Under the pieces are notes generated by a model. The model did not search any database. It was not told the origin of the DNA and saw only the letters and a program-made list of their open reading frames with translations. A stretch of DNA of 64,000 nucleotides from Cellvibrio sp. PSBB023 (GTDB lineage Bacteria; Pseudomonadota; Gammaproteobacteria; Pseudomonadales; Cellvibrionaceae): assembly GCF_002007605.1 (NCBI RefSeq), contig NZ_CP019799.1, positions 310,001 through 374,000 on the forward strand, read 5' to 3'. The translations under genes and the position numbers were made by a program. Positions 28,234 through 36,512 of this stretch are shown here, piece after piece; position 1 is the first letter of the stretch, and each line of letters begins with the position of its first letter.

Positions 28234-31215
28234 TTAGAAGGATGCGCGTACACCCAAGGTGACAAACATACCCGGGTCGTAATAGCTGAAGGTCGCCGAA
28301 TCGTAATGGAAGGTTTGGCGAATAGGCTCGCTGGTCAGGTTAGTGATGCTGAGGCTAACTTGTGGTGCGCCGGCTACTTTTTCAAAGTCGTAACTGGCTG
28401 ACAAGTCTAACTGGCCGCGGGCATCGGTTTTTAATTGCGCGAACGGAATACCGTTTTGATTCGGGCCCGATGCCCATTGCTCGTCATTCCATACATAGGT
28501 TAAACGAATAGAGGCGCCGTAATTTTCCCAGTAAGCCGTGAAGTTATAGGTTTCCGGCGATACGCCAATCGCTTGCGCCGGCGCACCATTGCCTTCACCG
28601 CGCTGATGGATATGGGTGTAGTTGGCATTAAAGCCAAAGCCTTCCAAAATCATATCCAGCGGTTGTACCCAGGTCACTTCCGCACCTTCAATTTCCAGGT
28701 TGCCATCGGAGTTTACTTGCTGCGTGACGATGACCTGTGCAACATCTGGCCCACCGCGACTCATAATGGCTGCTTGTGCTGTTGGCGCCAGGGAGTCAAA
28801 CGGAATCATATTGGGGTTGCCAATCGCCACCGGCAATTGCGAGAAGGGTACGGAGGTATTTTTGTTGACGGTAAAACCGGTCATTTGTTTGCCAAACAAG
28901 GTCAGGCCAACATAACCCTCATCACCGGTATACCATTCGCCGCCAATATCGATATTGGTGGAGAGGTAAGGTTGCAAATCCGGGTTACCTTGCGTCGCAT
29001 TTTGCGCCGAAGGATCACCAAAATTGGTGGCGGGCAACATAGCGCTGGGGTTAGGGCGCGTCATGGTTTTGGAGGCTGCAAAACGCAGGACAACATCCTC
29101 GGCAGCATCAAAGCTGACGTTCAGCGAGGGCAAGAAGTAGTTGTAGTTGGAGGACACGCTGCTGTAGAAGCGCTGTGCTTCTACCGGTGGGTTGGCGTTG
29201 GGTTGCGCGGCGATAGACACAGGGCCTTCAATGACCTGATCGGTTTCTATGTAGCGCCCCCCCAGATTAATCCGCGCCTCGCGATTGGCAATTTCTGTTT
29301 TGGCGTTTACTTCCAGATAACCGCCCAGCGTATCTTCATCCACAATACCCGTGGATGCCCCGGTTGCTGAGCCACCGCCTTCCGGTGCGCCCTTGGCCAG
29401 GGTGTAATAATCGGTTGCGGCAAAGAAGCGGTCGTAATCAACACTGATAAAACCGAATGGGCCAGGTTTCAAATAGGAGGCCAGTTCTGACTGTGGCACG
29501 GCCGAATTGGGGTTCAATCCGTTACAAGGCGCACGGTTGGTGGTAGGTGAATTGCCATCGGCATCCAGACCATTGCGGCACACCACATCTTCCCAGCGGC
29601 CACTGTTGTCATAGCCGCGAATAGCGCGGCGGATAGTGTCCTGCGCCAAACCAAATTTGATGTTGTTGTCGGCATCGCCAAAACGATAATCCACATGGAT
29701 ACCATCGGTTTCGGTATCGCGCTCCTCCAATGAAATATTCACGCGTCCGCCGCCGTCCCAGGTCCAACCGGCATTGGGGTCATTCAGATTTACCGCCGAG
29801 TTGTATTTGGGAACTTCGCCGTTTACAAAATCCACCTGCCCGATCGGTGTGTTGACCAACACCGTCGGTTGCGAACGTTTCCAATCGCTGCGGCTGGAGT
29901 TCAACTGCACGTCCAGTGTGTGCACATCGCCAAATTCAAAATGCGCACCGGGATTGATGTTGTAGAAATCCAAATCCTCGGTGTAGGGGCGAGCTTCCAG
30001 CAGGAACCGCGCGCCGCCAAAGGTAGCCGACTGCACGACGTTATTGCTGTCCAACACCATGTTGGTCGGAATGGCGGTGCCATTGCGCCCGATAAATGCC
30101 AGTGCCAAACGGTTGAAATCACGGGTTTGATTGGTGGCGATAATATCCAGATAAAATTGCATGCTATCGCTGGGACGATGCTCAAACGACAGCAAGCCGC
30201 TCACGCGATCCTGTTCGCCATCCATATAAGCCAAGCGACCCAGGCGGGGAATCAGGGCTTCGGAAATTTGGGTGATATCCAGCCCGGGGTTTTGATCCAG
30301 CAGGAAGGCCTGATCGATGATAGTGCCCGCGGTTAATCCAGCACCGGCATTGGCCGGAACAACACCGTAACCAAAGTTCGGATCATTGGCGTCCTGGATT
30401 AATCCCGCCACATTCCAGTTGTTACCGCCCGATGGATTACAGCCACCGGTTGTTGCCAGGGTTTGGCCTGTACCCGGTGTGGTGCCACAAATACGGTGCG
30501 AGGTATTCAGGTTGGTCCAACCGATGGTTTCAAACCCTTCGGTGGTGAGTTTTTTATTAAAAACGGAAATACCGCCCAGCACACCAAAGGTGTCATTAGT
30601 CCAACTTCCCAGAGCGGACAGCTTCGGGCTGATCTCATTATTAATATCGGTGTACACGCCTTGGGCGTTAACTACCGAGTGAAAACCTTGTTCACTGTTA
30701 TCAAAGGGGCGCGCGTTACGGATGTTAATAACACCGGCAGCTCCTCCTTCCAGCATGCCCGCTGTCGGGGTTTTTTGTACATCAAACCGGGTAAAAAGCT
30801 CGGTGGGGAACAGATCCAGATCGATCTCGCGGTTCTGGTTTTGTGAATCCACACTGCCAGCGGATGCCACCGCAATCTGCGCATTATTCAGCGTCACCTT
30901 GGTAAAGCTGGTGCCCAATCCGCGAATAGATACGTTAGTGCCGTCGCCAAATACGTTGCGGCTAATTTGAATACCGGGCATGCGGTTAATGGCTTCTGCG
31001 ATGTTGGAATCGGCAAACTTACCTATGTCTTCGGCGAACACCGAATCCACCAATGAAGTAGAGGCGCGTTTGGCATTAGTCGCACTTTGCAAGCTGCCTT
31101 TGTAGCCAGTAACTACCAGTTCTTCGACTTCGTTTTGCGCAACAGCACCTGCGGATGCAATCGCAAGGCTGAGTAAACTGATCTTAAAAAGCGGATTGAT
31201 ATATAGAGAGTTCAT
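28234..31215 (-). CDS. TonB-dependent receptor (TIGR01782-like)
   Basis: Outer-membrane active transporter of 993 aa. The start is ATG 31215 with AAAGGA upstream. The signal peptide is MNSLYINPLFKISLLSLAIA with cleavage near VAQ. A TonB box, VEELVVTG, lies near residue 30. The plug domain includes INRMPGIQISRNVFGDGTNV and IRGLGTSFTKVTLN. The C-terminal strands end in MFVTLGVRASF. The size and plug wording resemble TIGR01782 receptors that import glycans in Xanthomonas and Caulobacter. The substrate is unknown and no glycoside hydrolase is adjacent. An upstream promoter and inverted repeat suggest local repression. Confidence 0.9.
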   Translation of the reverse strand: MNSLYINPLFKISLLSLAIASAGAVAQNEVEELVVTGYKGSLQSATNAKRASTSLVDSVFAEDIGKFADSNIAEAINRMPGIQISRNVFGDGTNVSIRGLGTSFTKVTLNNAQIAVASAGSVDSQNQNREIDLDLFPTELFTRFDVQKTPTAGMLEGGAAGVINIRNARPFDNSEQGFHSVVNAQGVYTDINNEISPKLSALGSWTNDTFGVLGGISVFNKKLTTEGFETIGWTNLNTSHRICGTTPGTGQTLATTGGCNPSGGNNWNVAGLIQDANDPNFGYGVVPANAGAGLTAGTIIDQAFLLDQNPGLDITQISEALIPRLGRLAYMDGEQDRVSGLLSFEHRPSDSMQFYLDIIATNQTRDFNRLALAFIGRNGTAIPTNMVLDSNNVVQSATFGGARFLLEARPYTEDLDFYNINPGAHFEFGDVHTLDVQLNSSRSDWKRSQPTVLVNTPIGQVDFVNGEVPKYNSAVNLNDPNAGWTWDGGGRVNISLEERDTETDGIHVDYRFGDADNNIKFGLAQDTIRRAIRGYDNSGRWEDVVCRNGLDADGNSPTTNRAPCNGLNPNSAVPQSELASYLKPGPFGFISVDYDRFFAATDYYTLAKGAPEGGGSATGASTGIVDEDTLGGYLEVNAKTEIANREARINLGGRYIETDQVIEGPVSIAAQPNANPPVEAQRFYSSVSSNYNYFLPSLNVSFDAAEDVVLRFAASKTMTRPNPSAMLPATNFGDPSAQNATQGNPDLQPYLSTNIDIGGEWYTGDEGYVGLTLFGKQMTGFTVNKNTSVPFSQLPVAIGNPNMIPFDSLAPTAQAAIMSRGGPDVAQVIVTQQVNSDGNLEIEGAEVTWVQPLDMILEGFGFNANYTHIHQRGEGNGAPAQAIGVSPETYNFTAYWENYGASIRLTYVWNDEQWASGPNQNGIPFAQLKTDARGQLDLSASYDFEKVAGAPQVSLSITNLTSEPIRQTFHYDSATFSYYDPGMFVTLGVRASF

Positions 31216-31304
31216 ACTAAAAATCCTTTACTGATTGATTATTCTGGTCTTTGCAAAAGCCTGTAAGGGAATGCAAAAGTCTATTTCAGTGCAGTAGTGG
31301 CACT

Positions 31305-31364
31305 CAAGTGCACTTGTATACATGAGTGTTGAATAATCCTATTCCTGCTTTTTTGGGGCGTCAA
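31305..31364 (-). promoter_or_regulatory. Promoter and palindrome for the TonB receptor gene
   Basis: On the minus strand TTGACG (31359-31364) and TAGGAT (31336-31341) are 17 bases apart. A perfect palindrome CAAGTGCACTTG (31305-31316) lies about 15-25 bases past the expected start of transcription. It is flanked by CACTCA (31301-31306) and TGAGTG (31323-31328). Two direct TGCAAAAG copies (31252-31259, 31272-31279) follow at 20-base spacing. Confidence 0.5.
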
Positions 31365-31476
31365 TATAAATTGTCTGATTATATGTGAAGGTTCGCTTTT
31401 TAACGGGGGAAAGGGGAGGTAGGGGAATGGGTGGATATAGGCAGATTTACAAATTTGCTTTTACTCTACCGGGCAG

Positions 31477-31500
31477 AAAAAAGCCCTCCAGAAGAGGGCT
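31477..31500 (-). terminator. Rho-independent terminator after hsp20
   Basis: On the minus strand AGCCCTC pairs with GAGGGCT around a 5-nt loop, followed by T6. It is 9 bases past the hsp20 stop. Confidence 0.85.
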
Positions 31501-31508
31501 GTGCGGGT

Positions 31509-32081
31509 TTAGTTGGTTTTGTTGTTGATGCTAATGCGTTTGCTTTCACTCGGTGGCAGTGCCTTGCGTGGAATAGTAATCTCCAGCAAACCGTGATTCA
31601 TGGACGCGCTTATCTCGTCCTGGTTGCAATCCTCTGGCAGGGTGAGTACACGCTGAAAACTGCCAAAAGAACGCTCCATCCGGTAGTAGTGTTTATCGCT
31701 GGATTCTTTTTCCTCTTTTTTCTCACCGCGAATAGTAAGTACACCTTTGTTGATTTCCAGATTGATGTCCTTCTCGGTCAAGCCGGGTGCCTCCAGGCTG
31801 ATCTGGTAACTCTTGTCATCGCTTGCAACATTTAATTTGGCCTGAAAACCAGTGATGTTAAATAACCCATCTTTTGGCCAGCGGTTGTTGAGCGATGGCA
31901 TATTAAAATCGCGAAAGGTTGCATCAAATAACCGGTCAATTTCCCGCTGCAACCGCAGCATGGGGTGACTGCCGGTGGTGTTGTCTTTTTCTTCATTACT
32001 GGCACTGGTTGTAGCGGGCGCTTGTTGCCCGGCATCTTCATGTTTAAACCAGTTCCAGGGGTTGAGTTGCAATCTGTTCAT
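31509..32081 (-). CDS. Hsp20/alpha-crystallin family small heat shock protein
   Basis: ATP-independent chaperone that holds unfolding proteins, 190 aa. The start is ATG 32081, preceded by an ideal AGGAGGTG. The open frame upstream to 32168 is not needed. The alpha-crystallin domain spans about residues 82-178, with FQAKLNVASDDKSYQISLEA, the APGL motif, NKGVLTIRGEKKEEKE, and the late GLLEITIPR strand. The N-terminal arm has an amphipathic MLRLQREIDRLFDATFRDF helix common in bacterial Hsp20. The upstream region has a candidate sigma32 promoter (32203-32231). It is monocistronic, ended by its own terminator. Confidence 0.92.
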   Translation of the reverse strand: MNRLQLNPWNWFKHEDAGQQAPATTSASNEEKDNTTGSHPMLRLQREIDRLFDATFRDFNMPSLNNRWPKDGLFNITGFQAKLNVASDDKSYQISLEAPGLTEKDINLEINKGVLTIRGEKKEEKESSDKHYYRMERSFGSFQRVLTLPEDCNQDEISASMNHGLLEITIPRKALPPSESKRISINNKTN

Positions 32082-32202
32082 AAGCACCTCCTGTTGTGGT
32101 GAATCATCGGTAGTTAAGTGCGCTGACATAACTGTCAGTAACAGCCTAGCGCCAATGACCCGCTGCACATTTGTGTTGGATCAAATAGCGCGGTTAATTA
32201 TT

Positions 32203-32231
32203 AACTAAGGCTGGAGTTTCCTGACTTCAAG
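32203..32231 (-). promoter_or_regulatory. Candidate sigma32 promoter of hsp20
   Basis: On the minus strand CTTGAAG and CCTTAGTT are separated by 14 bases. The -35 fits sigma32 well, while the -10 matches only about half of CCCCATNT. Confidence 0.4.
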
Positions 32232-32348
32232 CCATATTGCTAGATGCTTTTTCTATAAAAATAAATGCCAACATAAATTTGTTTTATTAATCTGCACCTA
32301 TCCTTTTTCATGGGTTTTTCATCGTCGTTAAATTTTTTTATCTGGTGC

Positions 32349-32377
32349 CTTGAACTTTATTTATGGTGTCCTCATCT
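32349..32377 (+). promoter_or_regulatory. Sigma32-like promoter reading toward the ABC operon
   Basis: CTTGAAC (32349-32355), a 14-base spacer, and CCTCATCT (32370-32377) differ from the E. coli sigma32 consensus by only one base in the -10 and one at the end of the -35. Transcription would begin near 32385. Confidence 0.5.
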
Positions 32378-32602
32378 AACGCCGCAGCTTCGTTAGCTAC
32401 GATTGTTTTGTGGGAATAATCCCGTTACTGAGGAAAAAACAATGTATAACGCGAACCTTATTCATAACGCGGTTATCCAATTCTCGCTCTTGTTTTTTGC
32501 GCGCTTCTGGCGCCCCCCCGCCCATATTCCTTGCGGTTTAACGCACTGTATTTCTAACTGAATTCTTGTTGTTATCTTTCGTCCATTACTCTGGAGGCTT
32601 TT

Positions 32603-33571
32603 ATGCTGGCAGTGTCAAAACTCAAGCGAGCCTACGGCGATTTTGTGGCGGCCGATGAGGTCAGTTTTACTATCGCCAAAGGTGAGATCGTAGGTTTGCT
32701 TGGCCACAATGGGGCAGGCAAAACTACCGTCATGAAAATGTTAAGCGGTTATTTGGAACCCAGTGCAGGAACCATCCAGTTCCAGGGGCTGGCGCTGGCG
32801 GATAACCTCAAAACCTTGCAGCGTAAAATTGGTTATTTGCCAGAAAATTTACCGATTTATCCTGAAATGTCGGTGGCCGCTTATTTGGATTACGCGGCCG
32901 AGCTTAAAGGTTTGCAGGGCGCGGAAAAACAGCGCGACATAAAGCGTGTGATTGACGCGACTGACATAAAAAATAAATTGCTGGCGCCCATTGCCAGTTT
33001 GTCGCGCGGTTACAAACAGCGCGTGGGGGTAGCACAAGCATTGCTCGGTCGCCCCGCACTGTTAATTCTGGATGAGCCCACCAACGGCTTGGACCCACAG
33101 CAAACCCTGCAAATGCGTGCGTTAATTCGCACTATTGCGCAGGAGGCGACAGTTATTTTATCCACCCACATTATGCAAGAAGTGGATGCCTTGTGTGACC
33201 GCGTATTGATGATGCGCGCGGGGCGCTTGGTATTGGATGAAAAATTGTCGGAGTTGCGCCACGCCCGCTCCTTGTTACTCACCACCAATCAATCCGGTGC
33301 TGAACTGGAGCCAGTGCTGCGCTGTGTAACTGGCGTAAAAACAATTGAAGCTCTCGGTAAAAATGCACATGGCGAGCAGCTGCGTATTCACTTGGGCGAT
33401 GCCGCTGACGTGCAAGCCACTACGGCTGCACTGGCGCGTTTAGTATTGGAAAACAACGCGGAGTTATACCAGCTGCAACCCGAAACCCGCGACCTGGAAA
33501 GCCTGTTCCGCGATATCAACAATGCCACGCTGAGCGCGAAAGAAACGCAGGAGGTTGATCGTGCTGCCTAA
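32603..33571 (+). CDS. ABC transporter ATP-binding protein (GldA-like)
   Basis: Cytoplasmic ATPase of 322 aa for the permease fused in the next gene. Walker A is GHNGAGKTT, the signature is the degenerate SRGYKQR, Walker B is ALLILDEPTNGLDP, and the H-loop is STHIMQE. The C-terminal third is the DUF4162-type extension of drug/lipid exporter ATPases. It best resembles GldA/NosF-type proteins that pair with Gld-like permeases. The TCTGGAGG ribosome site precedes ATG 32603. The end overlaps the following start by 11 bases, so the two are translationally coupled. Confidence 0.85.
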   Translation: MLAVSKLKRAYGDFVAADEVSFTIAKGEIVGLLGHNGAGKTTVMKMLSGYLEPSAGTIQFQGLALADNLKTLQRKIGYLPENLPIYPEMSVAAYLDYAAELKGLQGAEKQRDIKRVIDATDIKNKLLAPIASLSRGYKQRVGVAQALLGRPALLILDEPTNGLDPQQTLQMRALIRTIAQEATVILSTHIMQEVDALCDRVLMMRAGRLVLDEKLSELRHARSLLLTTNQSGAELEPVLRCVTGVKTIEALGKNAHGEQLRIHLGDAADVQATTAALARLVLENNAELYQLQPETRDLESLFRDINNATLSAKETQEVDRAA

Positions 33572-36479
33572 CACTACGATTACAAAAATTGCCAAAAAAG
33601 AAATCGGTTTATTTTTTTCCTCACCGATCGCCTATTTATTTTTAGCCGCTTTTGCGGCTGTCAGTTTATTTGCCTTTTTTTGGGGTGAAGCTTTTTTTGC
33701 CCGCAATATTGCCGATGTACGCCCGTTGTTCGAATGGATGCCGCTCCTGCTGATTTTTTTATGCAGCACTATCACCATGCGTTTGTGGAGTGAGGAGCGC
33801 CGTAGCGGCACGCTTGAACATGTACTTACCCAACCCGTGCCGCTGTGGCATTTTGTGGTGGGTAAGTTTTTGGGCTGCGTTGTGTTGTTGGTGATTGCAC
33901 TGGCGATCACTTTGCCGCTCCCCATTACTGTTGCAGTGCTGGGCGATTTGGATTGGGGGCCGGTAGCTGCGGGTTATGTGGCAACCTTATTGTTGGGTGC
34001 TGCTTACTTGAGTATGGGTTTGTTTGTATCTGCGCGCAGCGATAATCAAATAGTCAGTTTGATTAGCGCCGTGGCACTCTGCGGGGTTTTTTATCTATTG
34101 GGCAGCAGTGCAATTACCAATTTTATGGGCAATAGCGCCGCCGAATATTTACGATTGTTGGCAACCGGTGCGCGTTTTGATTCTATCGCCCGCGGTGTGA
34201 TTGATCTGCGCGATTTGTATTTTTATATCAGCCTGGTGTTGGTATTTCTCGCCTTAAATACCTACGCTTTGGAGCGCGAACGCTGGGCGGCCACCGGCAA
34301 CAAAACCCATCATGGTCGCTGGCGTTCTGTTACTGCGTTATTGTTGATCAATGCCTTGGCAGCCAATCTCTGGCTTGGCCAAATTAATAGCCTGCGTATT
34401 GACACCACTCGCGGCAATCAATATTCCATTTCTACTGCAACTGAACACTATTTGCAGCAACTGCAAGAACCCTTATTGCTGCGTGGTTATTTCAGCGGCA
34501 AAACCCATCCGCTGTTATCACCGCTGGTGCCGCAGCTGCGCGACTTGATGAAAGAATATGAAGTGGAAGGCAAGGGGTTAGTGCGCGTGGAATTTGTGGA
34601 TCCGGTAACTGACCCGGAGTTGGAGCAAGAGGCAAATCAGAAATATGCCATTCAACCCGTGCCCTTCCAAATTTCGGATCGCTACCAAGCTTCGCTGGTA
34701 AATTCCTATTTCAACGTGTTGGTTCAGTATGGCGATGAATATCAAGTGCTGGGCTTTCGCGATTTAATTGAAGTAAAAAGTGCCGGCGAAACCGATTTGG
34801 ATGTGCAACTGCGCAACCCCGAACACGATTTAACCCGCGCGATTAAAAAAGTGCTGCACTCTTATCAAGCGGGCGGCAATTTGTTTGACACAGTAAAAGG
34901 TGAGCTGCGTTTTACTGCCTATGTGTCAGCGGATAATCGCCTGCCTGAGGCGCTTAAAAAATTTAAGGATCTGGTTAGTGCTGAGGTGAATAAACAACGC
35001 GAAAAATCGGGCGAGCGTTTGCAGTTGGAGTTTCTCGACCCGGATGCCAATGGTGGTGAATTGGGGCAGCGCATCGCTCAGGATTATGGTTTTAATCCTC
35101 TGGCGACCAGTTTGCTCAGCAATGAACGTTTTTATTTTTACATGACCTTGGCGCAGGGTGAGCAGTTGGTGCAGATCCCGCTGGATGATATGAGTGCGGC
35201 AAGTTTTGAGCGCAACTTTAACGCTGCCCTGAAACGATTCGCTTCAGGTTTCACCAAAACCGTAGCGCTGGTGACTCCTGCGGCGGATATGGGCGGCTAC
35301 TATGGTGCACCGGCGGGGCCGCAATTTAATCAGCTGCAGGAATTTCTCGGTGCAGAATTAAATGTGCAACGCGAGGATTTGTCCGACGGCAGTGTGAGCG
35401 GTGAGGCGGATGTATTATTGCTCGCTGCCCCCAAAGAACTGGGCGAAAAAGAATTGTTCGCGGTGGATCAATTCCTTATGCAAGGTGGCACGGTGATTAT
35501 GGCCAGCTCGCCCTACAGCGCCTCGGTCAGCCAGCGCAGTTTGAGTTTGCAAAAACACAACAGTGGTGTGCAGCAATGGCTCGCCCATCACGGTATTCGC
35601 ATGGAAGAAAAGTTGGTGATGGATAAACAAAACTTGCCTTTCCCAATTCCCGTGAGCCGCAATCTGGGTGGTTTCAGTGTGCAGGAAATGCGCATGGTGG
35701 ATTACCCTTATTTTGTGGATGTGCGTGGGCAAGGTTTGAATGCGGAGAATCCCATCACCAGCGGTTTGCCACAGGCGAGTCTTGCATGGGCTTCACCTAT
35801 CGCGCTGGATGCTGACAAAAATCAGCAGCGCCTAATTACCGAATTGCTACGCAGTTCGGACAGCGCATGGCTGAGTGGCGATATGAATATAGTGCCGCAA
35901 GTCAACAGCGATGGTTTGTCACGCTTTATTCCTGTGGGCGAACAAAAATCCCATTTGTTGGGTGTGATTAGTCAGGGCCGTTTTGATTCTTTTTTTGCCG
36001 GAAAAAATTCGCCCTTGCTGGTCAATACAAACGCAAACACAAACGCTGATACAACCGCGGCAGGAGCCTCCGAGGCTGAGGCAAATAATGGCGATGCGGC
36101 TTTATCTACTACACAAACAGTGAGCAGTGTTATTCAACACTCTCTGGAATCTGCACGCATTATTTTATTCAGCTCCAACGATTTCCTCAGCGATGCCGTC
36201 ATCAATATGACCGGTATGGCCACCGGTGGGCAGTATCTTAATTCGGTGCAATTACTTGCCAATACGGTGGATTGGGCGCTGGAGGATGAAGGGCTGGTAA
36301 GTATTCGCGCACGCGGCAATTTCAACCGCACTCTGCCCGCGATGGAACAAACCAGCCAAGCCTTTTGGGAGTATTTAAATTACGCATTAGCGCTGGGTGC
36401 GCTGTTGTTGGTGGGGCTGGTGCAGCGACAGTTTAAGCGTCGTCGCGAACAACAGTACCGGCAGTGGCTGGCGAACTAA
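33561..36479 (+). CDS. GldF-GldG fusion: ABC-2 permease joined to a Gld-type auxiliary domain
   Basis: 972-aa inner-membrane protein. GTG 33561 is the start, with AGGAGG 6 bases ahead; the TTG at 33555 lies against that site. The first 240 residues are a six-helix ABC-2 permease (GldF-like): FFSSPIAYLFLAAFAAVS and WSEERRSGTLEHVLTQPVPL. After a membrane helix near 255 begins a large periplasmic GldG-like domain (about 270-930), ending with a helix and an RRR-rich tail. GldF and GldG are separate proteins in Bacteroidetes gliding species, and fusions occur elsewhere. A low-complexity Asn/Thr/Ala stretch sits near residues 820-845. Its cargo is unknown. Confidence 0.78.
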   Translation: MLPNTTITKIAKKEIGLFFSSPIAYLFLAAFAAVSLFAFFWGEAFFARNIADVRPLFEWMPLLLIFLCSTITMRLWSEERRSGTLEHVLTQPVPLWHFVVGKFLGCVVLLVIALAITLPLPITVAVLGDLDWGPVAAGYVATLLLGAAYLSMGLFVSARSDNQIVSLISAVALCGVFYLLGSSAITNFMGNSAAEYLRLLATGARFDSIARGVIDLRDLYFYISLVLVFLALNTYALERERWAATGNKTHHGRWRSVTALLLINALAANLWLGQINSLRIDTTRGNQYSISTATEHYLQQLQEPLLLRGYFSGKTHPLLSPLVPQLRDLMKEYEVEGKGLVRVEFVDPVTDPELEQEANQKYAIQPVPFQISDRYQASLVNSYFNVLVQYGDEYQVLGFRDLIEVKSAGETDLDVQLRNPEHDLTRAIKKVLHSYQAGGNLFDTVKGELRFTAYVSADNRLPEALKKFKDLVSAEVNKQREKSGERLQLEFLDPDANGGELGQRIAQDYGFNPLATSLLSNERFYFYMTLAQGEQLVQIPLDDMSAASFERNFNAALKRFASGFTKTVALVTPAADMGGYYGAPAGPQFNQLQEFLGAELNVQREDLSDGSVSGEADVLLLAAPKELGEKELFAVDQFLMQGGTVIMASSPYSASVSQRSLSLQKHNSGVQQWLAHHGIRMEEKLVMDKQNLPFPIPVSRNLGGFSVQEMRMVDYPYFVDVRGQGLNAENPITSGLPQASLAWASPIALDADKNQQRLITELLRSSDSAWLSGDMNIVPQVNSDGLSRFIPVGEQKSHLLGVISQGRFDSFFAGKNSPLLVNTNANTNADTTAAGASEAEANNGDAALSTTQTVSSVIQHSLESARIILFSSNDFLSDAVINMTGMATGGQYLNSVQLLANTVDWALEDEGLVSIRARGNFNRTLPAMEQTSQAFWEYLNYALALGALLLVGLVQRQFKRRREQQYRQWLAN

Positions 36480-36512
36480 TCACACTCACTATTGACCAGA
36501 AAGAGGTGAATA

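Larger units (their letters stand above)
32082..32602. other. Divergent region between hsp20 and the ABC operon, 521 bases
   Basis: This AT-rich spacer holds a candidate sigma32 promoter for hsp20 on minus and a stronger one on plus. It also contains a 39-codon ORF at 32442-32561 (+) that starts MYNANLIHNAV after AGGAAAA; I cannot say whether it is translated. A hairpin CTGAC/GTCAG lies in the hsp20 leader near 32122-32138. Confidence 0.5.

Noticed and set aside
28573..29370. 265-aa open frame on plus within the TonB receptor gene
   Set aside because: It is the antisense of a strongly supported receptor, has an odd residue composition and shows no motif.
31431..31835. 134-aa open frame on plus across the hsp20 terminator and gene
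   Set aside because: It crosses a terminator and is antisense to hsp20; no ribosome site.
32170..32190. FNR/ANR-like box (TTGATCCAACACAA) upstream of hsp20
   Set aside because: One half-site matches TTGAT but the other deviates at two bases, too weak to call.
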